In this document: positions 18,429-27,023 of the stretch, in pieces
How the letters are laid out: each line of letters starts with the position of its first letter
Numbering within the stretch: position 1 is the stretch's first letter
From: an uncultured Granulosicoccaceae bacterium
GTDB lineage: Bacteria; Pseudomonadota; Gammaproteobacteria; Granulosicoccales; Granulosicoccaceae
Length of the DNA: 64,000 nucleotides
Reading direction: 5' to 3'
NCBI GenBank assembly: GCA_937998875.1
Contig: CALLBO010000016.1
Coordinates: 41,716-105,715, forward strand
The notes under the pieces: generated by a model
Told to the model about the DNA's origin: nothing
Databases searched by the model: none
The model's input: the letters and a program-made list of their open reading frames with translations, nothing else
Program-made: the position numbers and the translations under genes

Positions 18429-19754
18429 TTGAAATATCAGTTAGTTGTACCGATGCTGTGTGCCGTCCTGTTGGCCGCGTGTGGAGGTGATTCGACATCT
18501 GGAGCGGCAAATAATAACCCGACCGATAGTAGTAACAGCTCTGGCGATACTGATGGTACTGATGGAACCGACGGTACTGATGGTACTGATGGAACCGATG
18601 GAACGGATGGAACGGATGGAACGGATGGTACTAACGGCACAGGCGCAGAGGTTCCACCTAGTGGTGCTTTAGATACAGCGCAGCCATTGTTTGTTTGGCC
18701 TGCGGTTGCTAACGCAGAGCAATATAAAATTGTCGTTAAAGATGCAGGCGCCAGTGGTTACGCGCGATCTCTTGATCCGGTAGCCGCCAACTGTCAGACG
18801 GGTGAGGGGGTGTGTAGTGCGACTACATCACTCGCATATTTCGATAATCATCTGGATTGGTATGTGGAATCAACGGTTAATGGTCAGCCTGGACCTGTTT
18901 CAGATACCTACAACATCACCACACCTTTTTCAGAAAACATGCAACCAATTTTATCTAACACTAATGATCAGTGTGAGGCCTGGGCTGCTGTTGCCTATGA
19001 CAAGTATATTGTTCTGAACAACACCTGGAATGCTGCGGAGATGTCCAGTGACAGTTGGTCGCAAATTATCAATGTAACAGAAAATGCCAACGGTACAGTC
19101 ACACCGGCCTGGTCGTATGACTGGCTCGGACAGTTCGATACCAGTACAACTTTCGGTGAGTTTGAAGTTAAAGCCTATCCGGAAGTTCTGTATGGCCCGA
19201 AACTCGGCACGCACGTATCCGGTACCAAAGAAGAAACAGGTTTGCCCGAGCAGGTGATGAATCTTCCTGAGTTTGTGGTTCGTTATGATTTCAGTGAGAC
19301 ACTTGACGAAGACGCTGAGCGCAATGTTGCTCTGGAATCATTCTTCCATGATTCAGAAGACATACGTGGGCCATGCGACTTTGACGAAAATGGTAATCGT
19401 ACCGATAACCGTGCCTACGAAATGATGATCTGGGTTAACAACCCGAGCATAAGAAGACCGGGTGATCTTGAACTGACCGGTGTGATGATCGACAACCAGT
19501 TATGGGATGTTTATATCAAGCCTCGTAGTAAAAAAGATTACATCGCATTTACCGCACAAACACCAACCACCAGTGGCACGTTGAACTGGAAGCGTTTTGT
19601 TGACTGGACGCGTGACTGGACTGCAGAAAATGCACAGATCCTTGAGATAGACGTGCTTGAACCTGAGTACTATATGGGAGCGATCGAGATCGGCACCGAG
19701 ATGTGGTGGGGGTCAGGTTCTTTTACACTTAACGAGTTTGAAGTTAGTTTCTAA
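18429..19754 (+). CDS. Lipoprotein with a Thr-Asp-Gly repeat linker
   Basis: 441 residues. The N-terminus is a lipoprotein signal with lipobox LLAAC (Cys18). Residues 20-40 are Ser/Asn-rich, then eight perfect Thr-Asp-Gly units (41-64) and one TNG make an acidic flexible, possibly calcium-binding, linker. Residues 70-165 look like a fibronectin-type domain (LFVWPAVANAEQYKIVVKDA), and the rest, from about 175, resembles a concanavalin/glycoside-hydrolase-12-like beta sandwich with many Trp (WNAAEMSSDSWSQII, YMGAIEIGTEMWWGSG). The enzymatic role is not proven; a polysaccharide-active or binding surface protein is my inference. Confidence 0.72.
   Translation: MKYQLVVPMLCAVLLAACGGDSTSGAANNNPTDSSNSSGDTDGTDGTDGTDGTDGTDGTDGTDGTDGTNGTGAEVPPSGALDTAQPLFVWPAVANAEQYKIVVKDAGASGYARSLDPVAANCQTGEGVCSATTSLAYFDNHLDWYVESTVNGQPGPVSDTYNITTPFSENMQPILSNTNDQCEAWAAVAYDKYIVLNNTWNAAEMSSDSWSQIINVTENANGTVTPAWSYDWLGQFDTSTTFGEFEVKAYPEVLYGPKLGTHVSGTKEETGLPEQVMNLPEFVVRYDFSETLDEDAERNVALESFFHDSEDIRGPCDFDENGNRTDNRAYEMMIWVNNPSIRRPGDLELTGVMIDNQLWDVYIKPRSKKDYIAFTAQTPTTSGTLNWKRFVDWTRDWTAENAQILEIDVLEPEYYMGAIEIGTEMWWGSGSFTLNEFEVSF
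18549..18629 (+). repeat. 9-bp tandem repeat coding for Thr-Asp-Gly
   Basis: About eight to nine in-frame copies of a 9-nt unit (ACN GAT GGN, with minor third-base changes) lie within the lipoprotein gene. The unit is a multiple of three, so copy-number change would alter linker length without breaking the frame. Confidence 0.9.
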
Positions 19755-19842
19755 GTCTGGTTGCTCTTTTCGATAACAACAGATCCTGTGACAGGACAGT
19801 GTGGTTACTTCTCCACACTTAGCTGGTCATGACAGATTTGCC

Positions 19843-20934
19843 TTAGCCGGCCAGTCCTATTTCTCTAACCGGATTTGCAAAGAGCTCAGCTAGTTGCGGG
19901 TGTCGCGCCAGCACAGACAAACCCCCGGGGAGTCTTTCCGGATGCAGGGTTCCGGTTTCCCAGAGCGCAACGCCGTCAACTGTCACGGTCGGGTCAAGAA
20001 TGTTCCAGCTGATTTCACCTGGAGCATATTGTCCGCAGGTATGAAAGTGCAGGATACGAGGGTTGCCAAATGCCGAGCCCGACCAGCGCATCATATCCGT
20101 CTCTGCATCAGCCTCGAAATTGCACCCCGGGTGGATGCCGGCGTGCCATGAGTCGACAAACCAAGGGTCTATAGATAATTGACTGGAAACGTCCCGGTAA
20201 TGGTTTTCGACTCGCTTTACATCTTCATCAAGACCTTCAAAGCTTACGATACGATTGTCTTCGATGCATGCAAAGACATCGTTTGGCAATGGCAGATAGT
20301 AGGGATCATAGTATCGCGAGCCGGTGCCAATTAGGAATCGGCTTAACGCAATTCGTCCGCGAAAGCCTCGCGCCGGAATAGGTTGTGGTACAAGCAGGGG
20401 GAAGCGTTTCAACGTCACTTCGGCAGGTGCATCACCTCCCCGATCTGGACTGCCAGCATAGTTGGTCCCGAGCGGGCAGGTCACTCGAATCTCTTTAGAA
20501 TTCTCGATAGTCGATTCAATCAGATGTTTGATTTCTGCCATTCCGTGATGGCAGGCAGTACCGAAGTTTGAGTTCAGTGATTTCTGGTCGAGTGTGTAGC
20601 ACATTGTAGACGGAGGCATGTTGTCATTAGACTGGAAGCGAATCTGATCACCGACTCTGGAAAAGAATACGATATGGTCAAAGCCTCGAAGTGAATCAAG
20701 AAGTATGGCTTTTTCATCGTCATTGCTGACAAAGGAACTCGACTCCATCTCATACACGGTCATGCCAATAGATCGACCAGCCGCCGCTGCTAGTTTTGCT
20801 GCGCGTCTGTCATAAACACCATAGGCCTCTGGTTCACTAACGATTAGTAGCCTCTCACTCGCACTGCCGCCAACGCAGTTTTGAATCAGCGACATAGCGC
20901 CGGCGAAGTCAGTGGGCTCGTCACTGATCGTCAT
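19843..20934 (-). CDS. M29-peptidase / dihydroxypyridine-dioxygenase-like protein
   Basis: 363 residues. The layout (N-terminal sugar-like domain ending near FDHIVFFSRVGDQIRF, then TCPLGTNYAGSP, and the C-terminal WHAGIHPGCNFEADAET, LHFHTCG, TVTVDGVALWETG) recalls the fold shared by M29 aminopeptidases and NicX-type 2,5-dihydroxypyridine dioxygenases. Exact metal ligands cannot be assigned by eye, so activity is open. It is the last gene of a tight minus-strand operon: its ATG overlaps the previous stop as ATGA (20931-20934). Confidence 0.55.
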   Translation of the reverse strand: MTISDEPTDFAGAMSLIQNCVGGSASERLLIVSEPEAYGVYDRRAAKLAAAAGRSIGMTVYEMESSSFVSNDDEKAILLDSLRGFDHIVFFSRVGDQIRFQSNDNMPPSTMCYTLDQKSLNSNFGTACHHGMAEIKHLIESTIENSKEIRVTCPLGTNYAGSPDRGGDAPAEVTLKRFPLLVPQPIPARGFRGRIALSRFLIGTGSRYYDPYYLPLPNDVFACIEDNRIVSFEGLDEDVKRVENHYRDVSSQLSIDPWFVDSWHAGIHPGCNFEADAETDMMRWSGSAFGNPRILHFHTCGQYAPGEISWNILDPTVTVDGVALWETGTLHPERLPGGLSVLARHPQLAELFANPVREIGLAG

Positions 20935-21521
20935 TGCAGGCAGTTTTCATTTGTGTAGTAGCCCACTGTGTCACCGTCTGTGCTTACCCCTAACCCGTTT
21001 AATAGTCGGTTCACGTAGTTGAAGTAGCCGATTATCTGATTCGCCTCGAGGATTTCGCCATCATTCAGACCAGTTTTTTTCAGCGCTTCAACGTCTGCCT
21101 GTGTCATATCGCCTGGCTGAAGTGTTAGCTTTCGAGCATAGTTGAGCAGTGCGAGTTCAGATCCTGTGAAGACTGTTTCTGGAGTTCCTGCCTGCAATGC
21201 CTTCTCGATTGCATCCGCTTTGGCGTTATCTGCGATCAGATGGCGTGCATTAGCCCAGTGATTGGCCAGTGAATACGGGCACTTATTCAGTATCGATACA
21301 TAAGATGAGATAGTTTCCTGCAACCATTCGGGTAGCGTGTTGGTATCGTCGTGCAATGCGGCTCTATACAGCGCAACATGACCACGCATGGTATTCGGTC
21401 GGTGGGAGTGCACACGCATCACATTATCGACTGTACCGTGAGGTGTCCGGGCGAGCTTAAGCGCATCGAGCAAGTCGTCATCAGCGTCTTCGTCGCTGAT
21501 CATACTGATCCAGGCGCTCAT
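20931..21521 (-). CDS. Peroxidase-related / carboxymuconolactone decarboxylase-family protein
   Basis: 196 residues with the AhpD-like helical fold of uncharacterised peroxidase-related enzymes: NVMRVHSHRPNTMRGHVALYRAAL, then SYVSILNKCPYSLANHW and a C-terminal NQIIGYFNYVNRLLNGLGV. The usual active-site CxxC-x3-H is CPYSLANH here, so the second cysteine is serine. It overlaps both neighbours by 4 bases. A role together with the oxygenase-like enzymes of this operon is inferred. Confidence 0.8.
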   Translation of the reverse strand: MSAWISMISDEDADDDLLDALKLARTPHGTVDNVMRVHSHRPNTMRGHVALYRAALHDDTNTLPEWLQETISSYVSILNKCPYSLANHWANARHLIADNAKADAIEKALQAGTPETVFTGSELALLNYARKLTLQPGDMTQADVEALKKTGLNDGEILEANQIIGYFNYVNRLLNGLGVSTDGDTVGYYTNENCLQ

Positions 21522-22132
21522 CGGCGAGCCTCCGACTGAACCGATAAAAAGGTAAGTTCCGGTGTAAGAATCTCAGTAAAACCATGTAACAGCTCCGCAT
21601 CCACACTGAGGCTATCGCCTTCTTTTAGTATTATTTTCTGTTTGCCATAGTGATAGACACCGGAGCCGTTGAGTACTTGAATAAACAACACACCATGGCC
21701 GATATATCGAGGCAGTTCGCTATCCTGTTGCGTCACTGTGACGCGATGTGCTTCGAAGTTTAAATCCCGCCGCCGATGTACAGCGAGGTTGATGTAGTCA
21801 TGTTTGTGGTCGCCCATTAGTCGGGTAGAAACAACACCGCTGCCTTTTGGTACATGGGTGAAGTCAGTGCGCTCTGTTGCAACATCGCGAAATAGACTGA
21901 CGAGCGGTACATCCAGTGCGCCACTCAACGAAGTCATGGTCGAAATCGATGGTGAGACTTGTCCGCTTTCAATGCGGCTGATCATTGCCGCCGAAACACC
22001 GGACTCGTCTGCCAGTTGTCGAGCTGTGAGCGCAGATGTCTCACGCAGATCGCGCAATGCAGAGCCAATTGCGCGGTCGTTACATTCCGCATCTCTGTGG
22101 TCAAGCTGTCGGTCTTTTTCAATAGTGCCCAT
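21518..22132 (-). CDS. XRE-family transcriptional regulator with cupin sensor domain
   Basis: 204 residues from ATG 22132, which has AAGGTG at 7-nt spacing; a TTG at 22138 is the longest alternative. An HTH domain (LRDLRETSALTARQLADESGVSAAMISRIESGQVSPSI split over two helices) is followed by a cupin domain (about 110-200: YIGHGVLFIQVLNGSG, LKEGDSLSVDAELLHGFTEI). This class of regulator typically senses a small metabolite of its own pathway. It is co-operonic with the dioxygenase and the CMD-type gene, and likely acts on the divergent promoter region at 23108-23249. Confidence 0.9.
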   Translation of the reverse strand: MGTIEKDRQLDHRDAECNDRAIGSALRDLRETSALTARQLADESGVSAAMISRIESGQVSPSISTMTSLSGALDVPLVSLFRDVATERTDFTHVPKGSGVVSTRLMGDHKHDYINLAVHRRRDLNFEAHRVTVTQQDSELPRYIGHGVLFIQVLNGSGVYHYGKQKIILKEGDSLSVDAELLHGFTEILTPELTFLSVQSEARR

Positions 22133-22138
22133 TTGCAA

Positions 22139-23107
22139 TCACCTTTTTGAGTTAGTGCGATAGGAAAAGGCCTTTGCAAAGCGCCATTGCAGATAGTCAC
22201 CGCAGGTAATGCTGTTCTCGGAAGTTGACAGGCCGGGTATCTCATTCGCATCTATAACTGTGTCAGGATCAGGATCGAAAGCGAGCACTAGTGACAATCG
22301 TTCCTGCCCCGAGGTATTGACGACGCGATGTGGTGTCGATTTGTATGCGCCGCCAGTCCAGCGGCAAAGAAGATCACCCACATTGACAACTAGTGTGCCG
22401 TCGATAGGTGGTGCGTGGATCCAGTTACCGTCTTTGTCTTCAACTTGCAAACCACCTGTGCTGTCCTGGCACAGAATGGTTAAAACGCCAAAATCTGTAT
22501 GTGGTGCAACCCCAAATTGATTTTCACCTGAGTTCTCCGGTTGTGGTGGGTAGTACACAAACGACGCACGACTTAACGGCTGAGAACAGGTACGAAGAAA
22601 AAAATTTTCTTCTAAGTTCAAACCGCGGGCAAACCCGCGCATAAGTTGGTGCGCGACATCATGAGCGGCTTCGAAGTAAGCCATTGCAGATTGCTCCATT
22701 GAAGGAACGGCTGCAGGCCATTGATTCGGGCCGCGCAAAGAATGATCTTTTAATAATTGCTCATTTGCATTTTGATGTCCCCAGATAAAACTCTCCTTAA
22801 GATCGGGCTTTGCATCATCTTCCATCTTTGATGCGCCGGGTTTTAACCAACCCCTGTGATGCGAGGAGATAAGGACGTCAGACTTTTCTTCATCAGATTG
22901 TCTAAAGAAGGCGAATGCAGACCTGCGGGCCGTATCAATTGTGGTGTCAGGGATGCCGTGGGCTTTGACGTAGATGAAGCCGAGATTCTGGCTGGCGGCG
23001 TGCAACGCGGCCGCCACAGAGTCCGGATCCTGTCCGTTGCGCAGTGAGGTTAGATCCACTACCGGAATGCTGTCCTTGTGGGTGTGCTTGGCGGTTGCGT
23101 AGGCCAT
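22139..23107 (-). CDS. Isopenicillin N synthase-like 2-oxoglutarate/Fe(II) dioxygenase
   Basis: 322 residues. The N-terminal DIOX_N part (IPVVDLTSLRNGQDPDSV, GFIYVKAHGIPD) and the double-stranded beta helix are present. Iron ligands are visible in HTDFGVLTIL (His and Asp) and in TPHRVVNTSG (second His), and the RLSLVLAFDPDPD segment has the Arg-x-Ser 2-oxoglutarate site. It is the first gene of the minus operon, with a -35/-10 promoter upstream. The substrate is unknown; such enzymes hydroxylate small organic acids or N-containing compounds. Confidence 0.88.
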   Translation of the reverse strand: MAYATAKHTHKDSIPVVDLTSLRNGQDPDSVAAALHAASQNLGFIYVKAHGIPDTTIDTARRSAFAFFRQSDEEKSDVLISSHHRGWLKPGASKMEDDAKPDLKESFIWGHQNANEQLLKDHSLRGPNQWPAAVPSMEQSAMAYFEAAHDVAHQLMRGFARGLNLEENFFLRTCSQPLSRASFVYYPPQPENSGENQFGVAPHTDFGVLTILCQDSTGGLQVEDKDGNWIHAPPIDGTLVVNVGDLLCRWTGGAYKSTPHRVVNTSGQERLSLVLAFDPDPDTVIDANEIPGLSTSENSITCGDYLQWRFAKAFSYRTNSKR

Positions 23108-23136
23108 GAAATCCTATGTGCTCATCATCAAATTGC

Positions 23137-23166
23137 AGTATATGCATATAATTTATTCTCGTTCAA
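23137..23166 (-). promoter_or_regulatory. Promoter and palindromic candidate operator of the dioxygenase operon
   Basis: On the minus strand TTGAAC (23161-23166) and TATACT (23137-23142) are spaced by 18 bp, a good sigma-70 promoter. A perfect 12-bp palindrome TATATGCATATA (23139-23150) overlaps the -10. On the plus strand a TATAAT (23147-23152) lies in the same place but lacks a good -35. The palindrome is a natural candidate site for the XRE/cupin regulator. Confidence 0.6.
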
Positions 23167-23249
23167 CACATGCTTGGTCTGGTTTATCAACAGTGGCGTT
23201 TGCTGAAATGTTCCTTCACGCGGCGGTGGAATTGGTAAGATGAGAAGGT

Positions 23250-23999
23250 ATGAGTGCCACCCAACCGATGATCGAAGCCTCAAACCTGGATAAGTTCTAC
23301 GGCAAATTCCAGGCGCTGAAAAACATCAATTTTTCAGTAGCTCACGGTGAACGCGTGGTTATTTGTGGTCCTTCCGGTTCCGGAAAATCAACTTTAATTC
23401 GCTGCTTTAACGGCCTGGAAATTCACAATGCCGGAAAGCTGGTGGTGGATGGTATTGAGGTGTACGAGGGATCGCGTGAAATACGAACACTGCGACAGGA
23501 AGTCGGGATGGTATTTCAACAGTTCAATTTGTTTCCGCATCTGACTGTGCTGGAGAACCTGACAATCGGCCCCATTCGCGTTCGCAAGAAGTCAAAACAG
23601 GAAGCTGAGGCCAATGCCCGGACCTACCTTGAGCGCGTGCATATTCCAGAGCAAGCGGATAAGTACCCTAGCCAGCTATCTGGTGGCCAGCAGCAACGTG
23701 TGGCGATTGCGCGGTCTCTGTGTATGGAAACAAGAATCATGTTGTTTGATGAACCCACTTCTGCGCTTGATCCGGAAATGATCAATGAAGTGTTGGAGGT
23801 AATGGTCGACCTTGCGGAAAGCGGCGGGATGACAATGGTATGTGTCACCCATGAGATGGGCTTTGCACGCAAAGTTGCTGACAAAATGGTCTTTATGGAT
23901 GAGGGAGAGATTATTGAGACAGCGCCTCCCGAGCGTTTTTTCACCGCACCGGAAACTGTGCGGTGTCAGGAATTTTTACAGCAGATTCTAGTGCATTAA
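23250..23999 (+). CDS. Polar amino acid ABC transporter, ATP-binding protein
   Basis: 249 residues, GlnQ/HisP class. Canonical motifs: Walker [11 protein letters not shown]-loop [16 protein letters not shown], signature LSGGQQQR, Walker [15 protein letters not shown] and H-loop [14 protein letters not shown]. It powers uptake through the two permeases encoded next. First gene of ATPase-permease-binding protein-permease; it diverges from the dioxygenase operon. Confidence 0.93.
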   Translation: MSATQPMIEASNLDKFYGKFQALKNINFSVAHGERVVICGPSGSGKSTLIRCFNGLEIHNAGKLVVDGIEVYEGSREIRTLRQEVGMVFQQFNLFPHLTVLENLTIGPIRVRKKSKQEAEANARTYLERVHIPEQADKYPSQLSGGQQQRVAIARSLCMETRIMLFDEPTSALDPEMINEVLEVMVDLAESGGMTMVCVTHEMGFARKVADKMVFMDEGEIIETAPPERFFTAPETVRCQEFLQQILVH

Positions 24000-24009
24000 A
24001 TAAAATAGC

Positions 24010-24837
24010 GTGAATAGCCCAGCAGCCAACTATGTTCCACCGAAACCGCCGGCGCTGTCGCGTTTTTTTTCGTCAACACCGGTAAGTGTGTTGATCTATC
24101 TTGTTGTGATCGGTGCGATCATCATGTCTGCCTACAACGGCGCGCAGGCCATGGGTTACAACTGGCAGTGGTATCGGGTACCAAAATATTTCTACACGTT
24201 GACCGATGATGGATTTCAATGGGGTGAGATAGCCATTGGACTTGTTAAAACAATCGAAATTTCGACGCTTGCATTTCTATTAGCGATAGCCCTTGGGCTT
24301 GTCATTGCACTGTTAAGATTGTCCGGTCTAGTGGTGGGTGGTGCACTGTCTGTTGTTTTTCTTGAAATTGTTAGAAACACACCGTTGTTGGTGTTGTTAT
24401 ATCTTTTCTATTATGTGCTCGGACCAATATTTGATCTGGATCGCTATGTAGCGAGTATCTTATGTTTAGGGGTCTACCATGGTGCAATGGTGTCGGAGAT
24501 ATTCAGAGCCGGCATCAATGCTGTACCCACGTGTCAGTGGGAAGGTGCGAAATCAATTGGTATGTCAACGAGTCAGGTTTATCGCTATATCATACTGCCG
24601 CAATCTATACGCTTTATGCTTCCACCTCTGACCGGTGAAGCGGTTAACATGATTAAAAGTTCTGCTATCGTGAGTGTAATTGCGGTTGCGGAATTAACGA
24701 CCATAGGCAGAAATATCATTTCTGACACTTATATGAGTTTTGAAGTATGGTTTACGATCGCGGCCGTTTATCTGGTCGTAACGTTAATTTTGTCGATCGG
24801 CGTATCATTCGTTGAGCGACGCTATGCGGTAACCTAA
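24010..24837 (+). CDS. Polar amino acid ABC transporter permease
   Basis: 275 residues of the HisM/GlnP class, with about five membrane helices and the EAA loop (EGAKSIGMSTSQVYRYIILPQSIRFMLPPL). The RNTPLLVLLYLFYY segment is typical of glutamate/polar amino acid permeases. The start is GTG at 24010, 10 bp after the ATPase gene. It presumably pairs with the second permease at 25839. Confidence 0.92.
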   Translation: MNSPAANYVPPKPPALSRFFSSTPVSVLIYLVVIGAIIMSAYNGAQAMGYNWQWYRVPKYFYTLTDDGFQWGEIAIGLVKTIEISTLAFLLAIALGLVIALLRLSGLVVGGALSVVFLEIVRNTPLLVLLYLFYYVLGPIFDLDRYVASILCLGVYHGAMVSEIFRAGINAVPTCQWEGAKSIGMSTSQVYRYIILPQSIRFMLPPLTGEAVNMIKSSAIVSVIAVAELTTIGRNIISDTYMSFEVWFTIAAVYLVVTLILSIGVSFVERRYAVT

Positions 24838-24882
24838 GCTGTAGCTTGTTGGATAAATTTAAACAATCAATAGGAGAGTTTG

Positions 24883-25722
24883 TTGAATATAGTAAAGCGA
24901 ATCAGTACCGGTATTATATTGCTTTTACTTGCACTCGGGCTCTGCGCCCCGGTCTTGGCGCAGCAAGCGAGCAAAGAGCTGTCTTCTGAAAGCGTCATAG
25001 AGACTATCAAAAAACGCCAGGCCATCAAGATCGGTTTGTCGATATTTAAGCCCTGGTCTATGCGTGATAAGAACGGTGACCTCATCGGCTTTGAGTTAGA
25101 CGTAGGGACCAAGCTTGCCGAAGATATGGGTGTCGAGGCGGAGTTTATCCCGACTGCATGGGACGGAATTATTCCGGCGCTGGTTAGCGGCAAGTTTGAC
25201 GCGATCATCAGCGGCATGACGACCACGCCGCAGCGGAACCTGACTATTAACTTTACTGATCCATACGCCTATTCCGGACTAACCATTTTAGCAAATACAA
25301 AAATGACAGCGGATCTAGAGGCAATTGAAGATTACAACAGTGAGGAAGTCACGTTTGCCGCGCGTCGCGGTGCGACACCGGCGGCCCTAATTCCGCAGAT
25401 GTTTCCAAAAGCCAAGCTGCTGCTATTTGATGAAGACGGTGCCTCCACTCAGGAAGTACTGAACGGCAAAGCGCACGCTACAATGGCATCCGAGCCAACA
25501 CCATCAAGTGAGGCTAGACGATATCCGGATGTCTTGAATGTACCTTTTAATACTGCGTTCTCTGCCACAGGCGAGGCATTTGGTATACGCAAAGGTGATC
25601 CTGATGCGATCAACTTTTTTAATAACTGGATCAATATGCACACTAAGAATGGCTGGCTAAAAGAACGCCACGACTATTGGTTCCGGGGTGATGAATGGTC
25701 GAGTATGGTTCCTGATGAGTAG
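24883..25722 (+). CDS. Polar amino acid ABC transporter substrate-binding protein
   Basis: 279 residues with signal peptide (GIILLLLALGLCAPVLA) and the SBP family 3 signature (IKIGLSIFKPWSMRDKNGDLIGFELDVGTKLAEDMG; SGMTTTPQRNLTINFTDPY). TTG at 24883 is chosen because GGAG lies six bases upstream; TTG at 24880 is possible. It binds the substrate in the periplasm. Ligand identity (amino acid, opine or other charged small molecule) cannot be told by sequence alone. Confidence 0.92.
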   Translation: MNIVKRISTGIILLLLALGLCAPVLAQQASKELSSESVIETIKKRQAIKIGLSIFKPWSMRDKNGDLIGFELDVGTKLAEDMGVEAEFIPTAWDGIIPALVSGKFDAIISGMTTTPQRNLTINFTDPYAYSGLTILANTKMTADLEAIEDYNSEEVTFAARRGATPAALIPQMFPKAKLLLFDEDGASTQEVLNGKAHATMASEPTPSSEARRYPDVLNVPFNTAFSATGEAFGIRKGDPDAINFFNNWINMHTKNGWLKERHDYWFRGDEWSSMVPDE

Positions 25723-25756
25723 TGTAGGTTGACCTGTTAATAAAGGCATGTGCAAA

Positions 25757-25809
25757 GCCTTGGCTATCCAGCCGAGGCCGGAACGGACCTTAGACGTTTC
25801 GGCCTTGGT
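25757..25809 (+). promoter_or_regulatory. Two mutually exclusive hairpins between binding-protein and permease genes
   Basis: Hairpin A pairs 25757-25765 with 25770-25778 (9 bp with one G-T, loop ATCC). Hairpin B pairs 25771-25785 with 25795-25809 (15 bp with three G-T pairs, loop 9 nt). They share 25771-25778, so only one can form at a time. No T-run follows, so it is not an ordinary terminator; mRNA processing, stabilising of the upstream message or an attenuator-like switch are possible roles. Confidence 0.7.
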
Positions 25810-25838
25810 CGTGTTGTCGTTGCTGACTATCCGCTCCA

Positions 25839-26738
25839 GTGCAATCCATTCTAGTGCGAACTAAGGCCCGAAGACTGCATTGGCTGGACTTTGTGCTACT
25901 GGCGATTGTGCTGGTGTTCATCGGATTCATCTGGTTCCGCATTGACGGAGCCCTGAATTACAAGTGGCGCTGGGACATCATTCCCAACTACATTGTTCGC
26001 TGGCACCCTGAGAAACAAACCTGGGTTGCCAATCTATTGCTCCAGGGTGTCATTACCACTATCCGGGTAAGCATCTACGCCAGCGTTCTCGCGCTGATAT
26101 TAGGGGTAATTTTAGGAATAGCGCGGTGTGCGAATAATCTGGCTGTTCGAATGCTGGCTAGAACGTATCTTGAAGTGTTACGGAATATTCCACCGGTTGT
26201 TGTAATTTTCATCTTTTTCTTCTTTCTCTCAGAGCAATTGGTCACGGCATTTAATATTGAGGGCTGGGCACGTTCGATCGCTCGTCAGGAGGATAATGAT
26301 ACGTGGGAGTTCTTCTTTGGAGATATGAGAAGGTTTCCTTCTTTGGTATCCGGTGTTGTTGTACTTGCGTTATTCGAAAGTGCTTTTGTTGGTGAAATTG
26401 TTCGCGCAGGCATTCAATCAGTGGGCAAGGGGCAAATTGAAGCTGCGCAGTCTATTGGTATGGGTAAGCCTGATCAATTGCGGTTTATCGTATTACCGCA
26501 AGCGCTTAAGAAGGTAGTGCCCCCAATGGCGAATCAGTTTATTTCCCTAATCAAAGACAGTTCTATCATCTCGCTGATCTCGGTGCAGGAACTCACTTTC
26601 AAAACTGTTGAACTGGTTGCATCGACGCGCGCTATTTTTGAAGCGTGGATTACGACAGCTGTTTTCTATTTTTTGATATGCTTCACCTTATCAATGCTAT
26701 TCCGAAAGTTGGAAAAGCCCGGTGACATCGTCCACTAA
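25839..26738 (+). CDS. Polar amino acid ABC transporter permease, second subunit
   Basis: 299 residues, same class as the permease at 24010, with a longer N-terminal part (WRWDIIPNYIVRWHPEKQTW) and the EAA loop (EAAQSIGMGKPDQLRFIVLPQALKKVVPPM). The start is GTG at 25839, 116 bp after the binding-protein gene, with the twin hairpins in the gap. The order ATPase, permease, binding protein, permease is less usual than permeases side by side. Confidence 0.92.
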   Translation: MQSILVRTKARRLHWLDFVLLAIVLVFIGFIWFRIDGALNYKWRWDIIPNYIVRWHPEKQTWVANLLLQGVITTIRVSIYASVLALILGVILGIARCANNLAVRMLARTYLEVLRNIPPVVVIFIFFFFLSEQLVTAFNIEGWARSIARQEDNDTWEFFFGDMRRFPSLVSGVVVLALFESAFVGEIVRAGIQSVGKGQIEAAQSIGMGKPDQLRFIVLPQALKKVVPPMANQFISLIKDSSIISLISVQELTFKTVELVASTRAIFEAWITTAVFYFLICFTLSMLFRKLEKPGDIVH

Positions 26739-27023
26739 TCACATGCCCGCAATACAGACACCGATCACCCAGACCATGGCACGGTAAAATAATTCCGGCA
26801 AAATGACCGGGCGAGCGTGAAGAAAGGTATGGTCCAGATAGCAGTGCCTGCGCAGCAGGGTTGCGCGTAGTCAACACACACTTCTTTCAAATCGGGCTTT
26901 CTGCGTGATTCTGTTGCCGGTAGCCCGATGTTTGAAGACCTTGATTCAACAATGCCGTGAGCGGGGATTGCAATTTTCCCCGCGACCGGTATAACTAACG
27001 TTATCGAATCTCGGGTTTTCACT

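Noticed and set aside
18437..18640. Minus-strand ORF opposite the TDG repeat
   Set aside because: It is the complement of the low-complexity repeat (Val-Pro-Ser runs) and a shadow of the lipoprotein gene.
19798..19819. AGTGTGG/CCACACT hairpin between the lipoprotein and the convergent operon as a terminator
   Set aside because: The stem is perfect (7 bp) but neither strand has a T-run, so it does not meet the rho-independent pattern; it may still help end transcripts.
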